A stretch of DNA of 27,891 nucleotides from positions 1-27,891 of the forward strand of contig DAOPYN010000053.1 of assembly GCA_035352895.1 (NCBI GenBank), in the 5' to 3' direction. The stretch comes from UBA5070 sp035352895. GTDB taxonomy: Bacteria > Fibrobacterota > Fibrobacteria > UBA5070. Shown piece by piece: positions 1 to 7,176 of this stretch. The notes under the pieces are model-generated. The model did not search any database. It was not told where the DNA came from and worked only from the letters and a program-made list of their open reading frames with translations. The position numbers were made by a program, and so were the translations under genes. Every line of letters starts with the position of its first letter. Within the stretch, counting starts at the first letter, position 1.

Positions 1-1240
1 GACCGGTACCGACGATCTCGAACTTCCATCCACCGTCGGCGGAATCGATCCCCACCTCCGTGCGGGAGAGGACGATCTCCTCCGGAAGGTTGCGCGCGAT
101 CCATCCGTGCATCCAACCCGGGAGAGGGCGCCCCCGGAGGCTGTCCAGGTGGGCGACCTGCATCGAAAGCGCCTCGCGTCGGGCGAGGACCGCCTCGAGC
201 TCCGTGCGTTCCTGCAGGAGCGCCGCGGTCCGTGCCTCCAAGGACATCCGCCCCACCTCCTCGGCCAGGACGCGGTGCCTTCGTTGGGAGAAGCCCCAAA
301 AGCATCCAACCGCGACGACCAACGTCGCCAGGGCCACCACCCCGGCCAGGAGCCATTTGCGCGCGCGCCGCAGGCGACGACGGCCTTCGGGAACGAGGTT
401 GTCGGGAAGTGTCCACGGCGCGTCCACCAGCGGTTCCAGCCATTGGGCGGGCGGATCCTCCGAGGCCAGGCACCGGACGGGAACGTCCAGCAGCTTGGAC
501 ATCGGTTCGCCGCACTGCTCCGTGTGGGCGCCCAGGAGCCAGACTTCCTTGGCCACCACGCCGAACTGCTGCTTGGCGAAAAGGAGCGAGCGGTGCAATT
601 CACGGCCCACGCGCTCCAGCGAGACCCCGTCGGACCACCCGTAGGGCAACTCCCGGACGAGCGCGAGATCGCCGGAAGGCTGCACCAGGACCACGGTGGT
701 GGCGTTCTCCGCCTCGCCGGCGAGGAGGATCCAGGAATCAGGAGCGACCGCAAGTCGCGAGGCGGCCAGGAGGAGGCTTCCGGACACGGGCAGGACCAGC
801 TCGATCTCGTGCCCCCGCCGGTCGCAAAAGCGCAGGAACACGTCCACCATGGCTTCCGGAAGCACCTGCAGGAGCACGGAGTTCTCGCCCTTGAGGCTTT
901 CCCGCAGCGGACGCCAACCCCAGCAGGGGCGATCGGCACCAGCAGACTCCAGGCGCGCCTTGCGACCCAGGTAGGCGAGCAGGTCGTGCTCCCCCATCGG
1001 CGGGACCTTGAGCGAATGGTGGGCGACCTGGCTGGAGGAGATGGCCACCACCACCGTTCCCCCGTGGAAGGGAAGCACGGAGCCCATTTCCTCGAGCACC
1101 TCTTCCAGGCCTTGCAGTCCGGCGACCAGATCCGGATAGTCCCAGCTCCCCACCACCTTGCCCGATTCGAAGACGCGGGCGTGGAGCTTGCCGCGCAGGA
1201 GCGCGATCCCCAGGACCTGATCCGTGCGGGCGCGGCCCAT
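1..1240 (-). CDS. GspL-like (PilM-PilN-like) pilus/secretion assembly protein, partial
   Basis: The frame starts at the ATG at 1240 (overlapping the stop of the upstream pilin gene as ATGA) and stays open to the window edge, giving 413 residues without a C-terminus. Residues 1 to about 290 are soluble and begin like a PilM/GspL actin-like domain (VLGIALLRGKLHARVFESGK). A membrane segment follows at about 294-316 (KWLLAGVVALATLVVAVGCF), then a probable coiled coil rich in E, L and R, as in PilN or the periplasmic part of GspL. The family role is an inner-membrane scaffold linking the GspE/PilB ATPase to the rest of the machine. A cytoplasmic domain, one membrane span and a periplasmic domain in one chain favour GspL or a PilM-PilN fusion over separate genes. 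I translated the whole frame and found no stop. Which of the two names is right cannot be decided from sequence alone. Confidence 0.75.
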   Translation of the reverse strand, partial: MGRARTDQVLGIALLRGKLHARVFESGKVVGSWDYPDLVAGLQGLEEVLEEMGSVLPFHGGTVVVAISSSQVAHHSLKVPPMGEHDLLAYLGRKARLESAGADRPCWGWRPLRESLKGENSVLLQVLPEAMVDVFLRFCDRRGHEIELVLPVSGSLLLAASRLAVAPDSWILLAGEAENATTVVLVQPSGDLALVRELPYGWSDGVSLERVGRELHRSLLFAKQQFGVVAKEVWLLGAHTEQCGEPMSKLLDVPVRCLASEDPPAQWLEPLVDAPWTLPDNLVPEGRRRLRRARKWLLAGVVALATLVVAVGCFWGFSQRRHRVLAEEVGRMSLEARTAALLQERTELEAVLARREALSMQVAHLDSLRGRPLPGWMHGWIARNLPEEIVLSRTEVGIDSADGGWKFEIVGTG

Positions 1241-2028
1241 CAGTAGCCCTTCCATGCGGTCCCGTCCCAGGTGACGGAAACGGGATCGCGCAGCACGATC
1301 TCGCCGACGACGGCTCCCCCCGCCACCAATCCGAGGCGGCTTCCCTTCAGATGCCAGCGGCTGGTGGTACCCAGTGCGACCAGCGGCACGGCCGATCCGA
1401 CGTTTCCGCCCAGGGTCCATCCGGGAGCGGGCGGACCCAGTGGAGCCGAAGCGTTGCGCACCACTTCGACGAATTCCGTCGCCAAGTTGATCCTCACCAA
1501 TGCGCGGGTGGCGGACTCGACGCAAGAAGCGGGCGCACCGGAGAGTTCGTCCCACACCGCCGAGAACTGGGCGGCGGTCATGTTCCGGCACGACGCGGAC
1601 GCGTCGGAATTCAGGTCCGAGATCACCAGGATCCGCGCGTGGGCGGGCGCGGAAACCACCAAGTCGGCGGCGGCGGGAGACTGCGTCCAACCTCCCGCGC
1701 CGACGGGACGCGTGGAGGCCGGGCTCCATGCCGGATCCGGGACGAAGGCGCGGCTCCATCCGTCGGGATTCGTCGAAAGCCTCCCGACGGGGAGATCGGA
1801 GAGGACAGCGAGGGCACCCGCCCATCCGGTGGGGGAAGGGATGTTCCCGTTGCGCCGGACCTGCTCGCGAACCAGCCCGGCGATGGTTTCCAAGGTCTTC
1901 CGCTCGCTGTCGGCGCGGGCGTCGCGGAGGGTCTGGGCGACGGTGGGCACGATCGCTCCGGCCAGGATGGCGAGCACGGCCAGGACCGCCACCATCTCGA
2001 TGAGGGTGAATCCCCTGCGCGGACTCAA
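1240..2028 (-). CDS. Type IV pilin-like / pseudopilin minor subunit (TTG start)
   Basis: The 262-residue protein begins SPRRG/FTLIEMVAVLAVLAIL, a class III prepilin signal: a short basic leader, cleavage after Gly, then Phe+1 and Glu+5 in a hydrophobic helix. The rest is a soluble head with few recognisable features and two Cys residues (Ala-Ser-Cys-Arg and Ala-Ser-Cys-Val). No ATG or GTG precedes the leader in frame. The only sensible start is the TTG at 2026-2028, which overlaps the TGA of the GspF gene (TTGA) and has GGGAG seven bases upstream. The stop overlaps the ATG of the GspL-like gene. Its role as a minor pilin or pseudopilin processed by a prepilin peptidase is inferred from the signal and the operon. 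The head domain was not assigned to a specific GspH/I/J/K class. Confidence 0.82.
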   Translation of the reverse strand: MSPRRGFTLIEMVAVLAVLAILAGAIVPTVAQTLRDARADSERKTLETIAGLVREQVRRNGNIPSPTGWAGALAVLSDLPVGRLSTNPDGWSRAFVPDPAWSPASTRPVGAGGWTQSPAAADLVVSAPAHARILVISDLNSDASASCRNMTAAQFSAVWDELSGAPASCVESATRALVRINLATEFVEVVRNASAPLGPPAPGWTLGGNVGSAVPLVALGTTSRWHLKGSRLGLVAGGAVVGEIVLRDPVSVTWDGTAWKGY

Positions 2029-3251
2029 TGCCGGACTCCCGAACTCATGCCCAGGATGGGCAGGAAGATGGCCATGGCCACCACGCCCACGATGGCCACC
2101 AGGACCACGATGAGCAGCGGCTCCACGATCGCGAACACCCGCTTGACCTTGCGGGGAACCTCTTCCTCGTAGTAGGCGGCCACGTGGTCCAGCGAGCGGT
2201 CCAGATCCCCCGAGGATTCTCCCGCGGCGATCATCCGCACGGCCATTCCCGAGAAGATCCCGCTGGCCTTCAGCGATTGCGCGAGGCTTCCACCCTCGCG
2301 CACGTCCCGCAGGGCGAACGACAAGGCCCGGGCGAAGACCGCGTTTCCCACCAGGCCGTGGCAAAGCTCCAGGTTCTCCAGGATGGAGATTCCCGAACGA
2401 TGCAGGACCGCGCAGTTTTGCGAGAACTTCGCCTGGGCGATCATGGAGTTGAGCTCGCCGAACACCGGAACCTTCAGGAGCATGCCGTCCCAAGCCAGCC
2501 GGAACGCCTCGCTGCGACGCTTGCCCTGGACGATGCCGATCCAGGTCGCGCCCCCTCCCAGGACGAAGGCCCACCACACGGACTTCACCAGGTCGGAGAC
2601 CGCCAGGACCAGTTTGGTGACCAAGGGCAGGGGCACCTTCAAGTCCAGGAGGATCTTGGCGATCCCGGGCACGACGGAGGAGAACAGGTACAGCACGAAG
2701 GCTCCCAGGAGGAGCGAAATCACCAATGGATAGGTGGTGGCCTGGCGGATGTCCCCGGAAAGGCGCTCCTGCCAGTCCAGGTGGGCCCTCACCCTGGAAA
2801 GCGCCTCGGGGAGCGACCCGGACCGTTCCCCGGCGCGGACCATCCCGCAGAACTCGCCGGAGAACACCCGGGGGAACTTCTCCATGGAACCCGCCAGGCT
2901 TTCTCCGGACTCCACCGCCAGGTACAGCTGCTCCACCACGTGGCGGAACCACGGATGGCGGGTCTCCTGCGAGAAGTCGCGCAGCGCCGTGGGGATGGAG
3001 ACCCCCGCCCTCACCAGGGTCCCCAGGAAAGTGCACAGCTCCGACAATTCCCGTCTCGGAACTTTCCTCTCCCCCACCGTCCGGTTGCGGACGGGAGCGC
3101 CCTGCGCGATGCCGCGGTCGCGTCCGATGGACACCACGACCTTGCCCTCCTGGTCCAGCTTCCGCTCCAGCTCGGAGCGGCTTTCCGCCGCGACCACCGC
3201 GCTGTGGCGATGGCCGTGCTCGTCCACCCAGGAATAGCCGAAGACCGGCAT
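2025..3251 (-). CDS. gspF: GspF/PilC-type inner-membrane platform protein
   Basis: This 408-residue protein of the T2SF family forms the inner-membrane platform that couples the secretion ATPase to pilin assembly. It has the expected two-repeat layout. A first cytoplasmic T2SF domain (about 65-190) contains GTLVRAGVSIPTAL and AGERSGSLPEAL. Membrane segments around 195-215 and 240-260 follow, then a second domain carrying LHRSGISILENLEL and AAGESSGDLDRSLDHVA, and a C-terminal membrane helix (IVEPLLIVVLVAIVGVVAMA). Length is normal for the family. The ATG at 3251 overlaps the GspE stop (ATGA), indicating translational coupling. The stop overlaps the TTG start of the next pilin-like gene. Assignment to T2SS rather than type IV pilus rests on the neighbouring GspL-like protein. 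Confidence 0.93.
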   Translation of the reverse strand: MPVFGYSWVDEHGHRHSAVVAAESRSELERKLDQEGKVVVSIGRDRGIAQGAPVRNRTVGERKVPRRELSELCTFLGTLVRAGVSIPTALRDFSQETRHPWFRHVVEQLYLAVESGESLAGSMEKFPRVFSGEFCGMVRAGERSGSLPEALSRVRAHLDWQERLSGDIRQATTYPLVISLLLGAFVLYLFSSVVPGIAKILLDLKVPLPLVTKLVLAVSDLVKSVWWAFVLGGGATWIGIVQGKRRSEAFRLAWDGMLLKVPVFGELNSMIAQAKFSQNCAVLHRSGISILENLELCHGLVGNAVFARALSFALRDVREGGSLAQSLKASGIFSGMAVRMIAAGESSGDLDRSLDHVAAYYEEEVPRKVKRVFAIVEPLLIVVLVAIVGVVAMAIFLPILGMSSGVRH

Positions 3252-4921
3252 CAGCCCACCGCCCGCAGGACGTCGTCCACGTGGACGATCCCGGCAGCGG
3301 CCTTGGCCAGGCCGTCCTCCAGCATGGAGGTCATCCCCCCCCGCCGGGCGCATTCGCGGATCAGGTCCTCTCCGGAACGGTCCCGGATGGCCTTGGAGAT
3401 GGAATCGTCGACAAGGAGGACTTCGTAGATGGCCACCCGTCCGGAGGTCCCCGAACCGAAGCACGCATCGCATCCCCGGCCCTTGCGGTACCGGCCTTCC
3501 GGATCCGGATCGATCCCGCGCGAAAGCAGGGTCCGGGCCGACTCGGGGTCGTCCTGGGCGCACTGCGGACAGATTCTGCGCACCAGACGCTGGGCCAGCA
3601 CGGCCACCAGCGCGGAGGAAAGGAGGTACGGCTCCACACCCATGTCCACCAGGCGGGACACCGCCCCGGCGGAGGTGTTGGTATGGAGCGTGGAGAACAC
3701 CAGGTGTCCCGTCAGGGCGGCGCGCGTTGCCAGCTGCGCGGTCTCCTCGTCGCGCACCTCGCCGACCAGGATCACGTCCGGATCCTGGCGCAGGAGCGCC
3801 CTCAGTCCCGCGGCGAAGGTCATGCCCTGGTCGGCCTGGATCTGGGTCTGGCGGATCATCGGCAGGCTGTATTCCACCGGATCCTCCAGGGTGAAGACGC
3901 TGCGCTGGATCGCGTCGATCTGGCCCAGGGCGGCGTAGAGCGTGGTGGTCTTCCCCGAGCCGGTGGGCCCGGTCACCAGGATCACTCCGTGGGGTTGGCG
4001 GAGCGCCTTCTGGAACCGATCCCGGTCCGTCGACCGGATGCCCAGGGAATCGAGTTCCAGGAGGACGTTGGACTTGTCCAGCACCCGCATCACCACGGAT
4101 TCCCCGTACTGGGTGGGCAGGGTGGACACGCGCAGGTCGATGCGCCGCCTGCCGATGGAGAAGGCGATGCGACCGTCCTGGGGCACCCGGTGCTCGGTCA
4201 CGTCCAGTCCGGCGAGGATCTTCAACCGCGCGATGATGGCCCCCTGCAGCGGTTTGGGAAGGATCGCCTCCTGGTGGAGCACCCCGTCGATGCGCAGACG
4301 CACCCGCACCATCCCCTCCTCCGGCTCCATATGGATGTCGGTGGCGCGCCGACGCACGGAAAGGGCGATCACCTGGTCGACCAACCGCACCAGCGGCGCG
4401 ATCCTCCCCGCTTCCGCGGCGTCCACGATGCTCGCGGACAAGGCGGCGTCCACCAGGTCGTCCAGGGATTCACCCTGCACGTACTTCTGGGAGATCGCGT
4501 CCTGGATGGCCTGCGCAGGCGCGGCGAGCACCTCCAGTCCCAGTCCGGTGAGCCGCTCCACGGTGTCGATGGCCACCACGTCGAAGGTGTCGGCCATGGC
4601 TACAGTCAATATCTGTCCATCGCGGGCCAGGGGGATGAGCTGGTGCCGCTGGGCCACTTCGAGAGGGACCAGGGACAGGACCTCGGCATCGATCACCGCG
4701 TGGACCACGTCCACGTAGCCGGCCTGGGCGTCGTCCGCCAGGAGCCGCGAGACGGCTTCGGCCTTCACGAAGCCGAAGCGTTCCAGGATCTCGCCCAGGA
4801 ATCCGCCCTTGCGCTTCTGCTCGCGCAGGGCGAGCTGGAGCTGGGCGGCGGAAAGAAGCCCCGCCTCCAGGAGCCTCTCCCCCAGCATCTTCGGCTTGCG
4901 AGGAGGAGTCGGATCCGACAT
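3251..4921 (-). CDS. gspE: GspE/PilB-type secretion or pilus assembly ATPase
   Basis: This 556-residue hexameric ATPase powers pilin or pseudopilin polymerisation at the cytoplasmic face. Residues about 10-145 form an MshEN-type N-terminal domain with two LGExL...G repeats. The Arg usually preceding LG is replaced by Met in the first and Phe in the second, so cyclic-di-GMP binding, known for intact MshEN domains, is uncertain. The ATPase core shows Walker A GPTGSGKTT (318-326), an Asp box around EDPVEY (346-351), Walker B DPDVILVGEVRD (380-391) and a His box TGHLVFSTLHT (404-414). Four cysteines, CPQC (451-454) and CDAC (484-487) spaced by 29 residues, form the zinc-binding motif of GspE/PilB. 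I chose the ATG at 4921 because GGAGG lies four bases upstream and the MshEN domain follows directly. Longer in-frame versions overlap the pilin gene. Confidence 0.94.
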   Translation of the reverse strand: MSDPTPPRKPKMLGERLLEAGLLSAAQLQLALREQKRKGGFLGEILERFGFVKAEAVSRLLADDAQAGYVDVVHAVIDAEVLSLVPLEVAQRHQLIPLARDGQILTVAMADTFDVVAIDTVERLTGLGLEVLAAPAQAIQDAISQKYVQGESLDDLVDAALSASIVDAAEAGRIAPLVRLVDQVIALSVRRRATDIHMEPEEGMVRVRLRIDGVLHQEAILPKPLQGAIIARLKILAGLDVTEHRVPQDGRIAFSIGRRRIDLRVSTLPTQYGESVVMRVLDKSNVLLELDSLGIRSTDRDRFQKALRQPHGVILVTGPTGSGKTTTLYAALGQIDAIQRSVFTLEDPVEYSLPMIRQTQIQADQGMTFAAGLRALLRQDPDVILVGEVRDEETAQLATRAALTGHLVFSTLHTNTSAGAVSRLVDMGVEPYLLSSALVAVLAQRLVRRICPQCAQDDPESARTLLSRGIDPDPEGRYRKGRGCDACFGSGTSGRVAIYEVLLVDDSISKAIRDRSGEDLIRECARRGGMTSMLEDGLAKAAAGIVHVDDVLRAVG

Positions 4922-4938
4922 GGAGCCTCCGGAAGGCG

Positions 4939-5628
4939 CTACTTGTGCGCGATGTAGACGGTCATGGTTCCGCCGTTGGCGGCCACCCACTTCACCTTGC
5001 CCAAGGTCTGCCTCTGGACGGCGGTGGCGCCGATGCCGGCATCCATGATGAGGTCGAACTTGTTGAATTCCGCCTCGCTCACTCCGGTGAAGGTCACCCA
5101 CACCACCTGGTTGGTGTTGGTGAGGCTGCCCGTCGCCCCGCCATTGAGCGAGAAGTTGGGAGGCGCCGCACCGGCGGCGTTCAAGGCGGCGGCGGCGAGG
5201 TTGGCTCCGATCACCATCGTGTTGCCGATGGGGGGATTGGCCACGTTCAGATTCGCCATGTACGGCCCCCGGAACTTCGGCCAGGATCCGGTGGTGGCCG
5301 GAGCCACGCCCAGGTTCAGCACGTAGGGAAGGCTGTTCGGACTCATCACGCCAGCCGCGTTGCCGTTGCTGGCGGCGGGAGCGCCCGCGGCGTTCAGGGG
5401 CAGAAGGCTTCCCACGTCCGAGTAGTACTTGGCGACCGCCGATTCGAGCGTCTTGATGGTGCTGGTCGCGGAAGTGATCTTGGAGTCGTTGATCGCCTCG
5501 AAGATGCGCGGGGCCACCGCGGCCACCAGGATGGCGATGATCGCCAGCACGCCGATCATCTCGATGAGGGTGAAACCGCGCCTGGTCCGGGTCTTCCGAT
5601 CGACGGTCGCTGGAATCTGGTTGTTCAT
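4939..5628 (-). CDS. Type IV pilin / major pseudopilin
   Basis: The first gene of the minus-strand assembly operon encodes 229 residues. The N-terminus has a basic leader ending RTRRG followed by FTLIEMIGVLAIIAILVAAV, the canonical class III prepilin cleavage site (G/F, Glu+5) and polymerisation helix. The soluble head is rich in Ala, Asn, Gly and Pro, and ends with a beta-rich stretch. At 229 residues it is longer than a typical GspG (about 140) and closer to a pilin or an elaborated pseudopilin. The ATG at 5628 has GAAGGGA six bases upstream. An upstream in-frame ATG would add a proline-rich extension and was not chosen. The gene is divergent from trmJ, so the operon promoter should lie in 5629-5774. 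I saw no convincing -35/-10 pair there. The peptidase that would process it is not in the window. Confidence 0.88.
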   Translation of the reverse strand: MNNQIPATVDRKTRTRRGFTLIEMIGVLAIIAILVAAVAPRIFEAINDSKITSATSTIKTLESAVAKYYSDVGSLLPLNAAGAPAASNGNAAGVMSPNSLPYVLNLGVAPATTGSWPKFRGPYMANLNVANPPIGNTMVIGANLAAAALNAAGAAPPNFSLNGGATGSLTNTNQVVWVTFTGVSEAEFNKFDLIMDAGIGATAVQRQTLGKVKWVAANGGTMTVYIAHK

Positions 5629-5757
5629 TGCGGTCCCTTCCGTAATGGGGGGCTTAGGGAGAAATGGGAGGAGCGGCGGCAAGGCGCCGAAGTCTGCCCC
5701 ACGCTACCATTCGCGGATCCGCATGGACAACGGTTTTCGGCGATCGCCGCGGCGGCT

Positions 5758-5763
5758 TACCTT
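5758..5763 (+). promoter_or_regulatory. Candidate -10 box of trmJ
   Basis: TACCTT lies 11 bases before the trmJ ATG. The identical string TACCTTTCC is found just ahead of lgt, and related TA(C/G)NTT boxes precede several other starts in this window. No good -35 element was found at 16-18 bases. With no Shine-Dalgarno sequence, transcription from this box would give a nearly leaderless message. The assignment is tentative. Confidence 0.35.
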
Positions 5764-5774
5764 TCCGGCCGCCC

Positions 5775-6470
5775 ATGTCCAACCATCGCCTGATTCTCGT
5801 CCAACCGGAGATCCCGGAAAACATCGGATTCGTCGTGCGCGCCATGGCCTGCTTCGGCTGGACCGAACTGGCCATCGTGGGCGCGGAGAAGCCCACCACC
5901 GAATCCGTCGCCTACCGGACCGCGACCCTGGGCAAGGACATCCTGGATCGTTGCACCGTCCACGACACCCTGCAGGAGGCGTTCGGGCAAGCCCGCACGA
6001 GCATCGCCTTCACGCGCCGTCCGCACCAGAAAGGCCTGATCGACCTGCCCAATCTCGCCCGCAGATCGGATCTGGACGCCCCCTGGGCCCTGGTGTTCGG
6101 GAGGGAATCGATCGGACTGACTTCCGAGGAAGTCCTCCAATGCGATTTCGCCTGCCGCATCCCCACGGCCCACTCCACCGGATCCTTGAACCTGGGACAG
6201 GCCGTGGCCGTGGCGCTGTCCGGGCTCTTCGCCACCGAGCCCGCGCCGCGCGATCCCGCCAAGGGCGCGGAGCTCGCCATGCTTCGCGAGGACTGGGTGC
6301 GCCGGATCCTTGCAGAAGCCGATTCCCACTTGCATCCAGCCCGACAGGAGGCCGGTCGCCGCCACCTCGCCGCGCTCCTGCGCAGGCTCAGACCGACCCG
6401 CGCGGAGCTGCGCTTCCTGGGTGGACTCCTGGAAAGGATGTCCAAGGGGAAAACACGCGCAAAGTCTTGA
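5775..6470 (+). CDS. trmJ: TrmJ-type tRNA (cytidine/uridine-2'-O)-methyltransferase
   Basis: The 231-residue protein is of the SPOUT superfamily, SpoU/TrmJ branch. These S-adenosylmethionine-dependent enzymes 2'-O-methylate the tRNA anticodon loop (position 32 in the characterised TrmJ). The N-terminal motif ILVQPEIPENIGFVVRAM contains the conserved PxNIG with the start of the fold. The cofactor-binding knot motifs are visible as LVFGRESIGLTSEE and IPTAHSTGSLNLGQAVAVAL. The latter corresponds to the usual SLNL-x-x-AVAV motif, with Gly-Gln in place of the more common Ser-His. The C-terminal 60 residues are helical and basic, as expected for tRNA contact. The ATG at 5775 directly precedes the fold. 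No Shine-Dalgarno sequence is present, but a -10-like box lies just upstream. The gene stands alone, divergent from the pilin operon. Confidence 0.88.
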   Translation: MSNHRLILVQPEIPENIGFVVRAMACFGWTELAIVGAEKPTTESVAYRTATLGKDILDRCTVHDTLQEAFGQARTSIAFTRRPHQKGLIDLPNLARRSDLDAPWALVFGRESIGLTSEEVLQCDFACRIPTAHSTGSLNLGQAVAVALSGLFATEPAPRDPAKGAELAMLREDWVRRILAEADSHLHPARQEAGRRHLAALLRRLRPTRAELRFLGGLLERMSKGKTRAKS

Positions 6471-6553
6471 TTCTTAGGTACTTGCCAGGGGACTGGCGCT
6501 CGCCGGAGCCCATGACAAGCGACTTGCGACAAAAAAAACACACGGAAAGCCCA

Positions 6554-6582
6554 TTGCAAGCCGTTGCAGGCGGTGATATGTT
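6554..6582 (+). promoter_or_regulatory. Candidate sigma-70-type promoter of the HU gene
   Basis: TTGCAA (6554-6559), a 17-base spacer and TATGTT (6577-6582) match the sigma-70 consensus at four of six positions in each box. The site is 64 bases upstream of the HU start, in an intergenic stretch visibly richer in A and T than the flanking genes. It is the best-spaced pair in the gap. Confidence 0.45.
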
Positions 6583-6646
6583 CCTCCGTAACGCGCCACC
6601 GCGCGTCGGTGCGATTCTCCCAAAACCCTTCCCTCAAGGAATGCAG

Positions 6647-6946
6647 ATGAACAAGACCGATCTCGTCGCCAAGGTCCAAGAACTCGCCCAGCTGGAAAGC
6701 AAGGCCGCCGCCGAACGCGCTGTCTCCGCCGTTCTGGACGCCCTCGTCGAAGGCCTCAAGAAGGACAAGTCCGTCGCCCTCGTCGGATTCGGCACCTTCG
6801 AAGTCAAGGAGCGCAAGGCCCGCACCGGCGTGAACCCCTCCAACGGCGAGAAGATCAAGATCGCCGCCTCCAAGACCGTCGGCTTCAAGGCCGGCAAGGC
6901 CCTCAAGGACGAGTTCAACAAGGCCAAGGGCGGCAAGAAGAAGTAA
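6647..6946 (+). CDS. hup: HU-family DNA-binding protein
   Basis: The 99-residue nucleoid protein has the full HU/IHF fold. The N-terminal helical dimerisation part is MNKTDLVAKVQELAQL...ERAVSAVLDALVEGLKK. It is followed by VALVGFGTFEVKERKARTGVNPSNGEKIKIAASKTVGFKAGKALK in outline: the GFGTF turn, the RTGxNP tip of the beta-arm whose proline intercalates into DNA, and the C-terminal helix. A lysine-rich tail (KAKGGKKK) extends beyond the usual 90 residues. AAGGA lies six bases before the ATG at 6647. An in-frame ATG two codons earlier (6641) is less well placed. The gene is monocistronic: a candidate promoter precedes it and an intrinsic terminator follows. HU or IHF subunit cannot be separated by eye, but HU is more likely for a single gene with this tip sequence. 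Confidence 0.95.
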   Translation: MNKTDLVAKVQELAQLESKAAAERAVSAVLDALVEGLKKDKSVALVGFGTFEVKERKARTGVNPSNGEKIKIAASKTVGFKAGKALKDEFNKAKGGKKK

Positions 6947-6984
6947 TCGTCTCCGGCGCCCTCCCGGGCGCGGCATGACCCTCG

Positions 6985-7020
6985 GCCCCTCCTTCGGCAT
7001 CCCCGAAGGGGGGCTTTTTT
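6985..7020 (+). terminator. Intrinsic terminator after the HU gene
   Basis: GCCCCTCCTTCGG and CCGAAGGGGGGC form a GC-rich stem with one bulge and a short loop, followed at once by six T. It lies about 40 bases after the HU stop and isolates HU from flagellin. Confidence 0.85.
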
Positions 7021-7051
7021 GCACCCGGGACATCCCCATCGCATTCCCCCC

Positions 7052-7079
7052 TCAAGTTCGGACCCGCGAAGTCCGATGA
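7052..7079 (+). promoter_or_regulatory. Candidate sigma-28 (FliA) promoter of flagellin
   Basis: TCAAGTTC (7052-7059) and TCCGATGA (7072-7079), 12 bases apart, resemble the flagellar class 3 consensus TAAAGTTT-N11-GCCGATAA. They keep AAGTT and CCGAT, with one extra spacer base. The site lies 97 bases upstream of the flagellin ATG and just after the HU terminator. The FliA gene itself is not in the window. Confidence 0.5.
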
Positions 7080-7176
7080 ATTGCGTGGGTCGACGGAGCA
7101 GGTTGCACCGGTTCCGACGGTCCGACTTGGAAGGCAAGGATGCCCTCCGAGGGGAACCACGCAAGGAGGATGTGTC

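Noticed and set aside
1500..2003. Arg/Pro-rich plus-strand open frames opposite the pilin and platform genes.
   Set aside because: Low-complexity antisense frames produced by GC-rich coding on the minus strand, where the prepilin and T2SF motifs are clear.
5629..5774. A GG...GC pattern before the pilin gene that might be a sigma-54 promoter, as is common for pilins.
   Set aside because: The spacing between the GG and GC elements does not fit the -24/-12 consensus.
6471..6553. A run of eight A residues and nearby short repeats upstream of the HU gene, considered as an attachment or curved-DNA site.
   Set aside because: A single A tract is not evidence of an att site. It may aid the promoter, but nothing further supports a distinct element.
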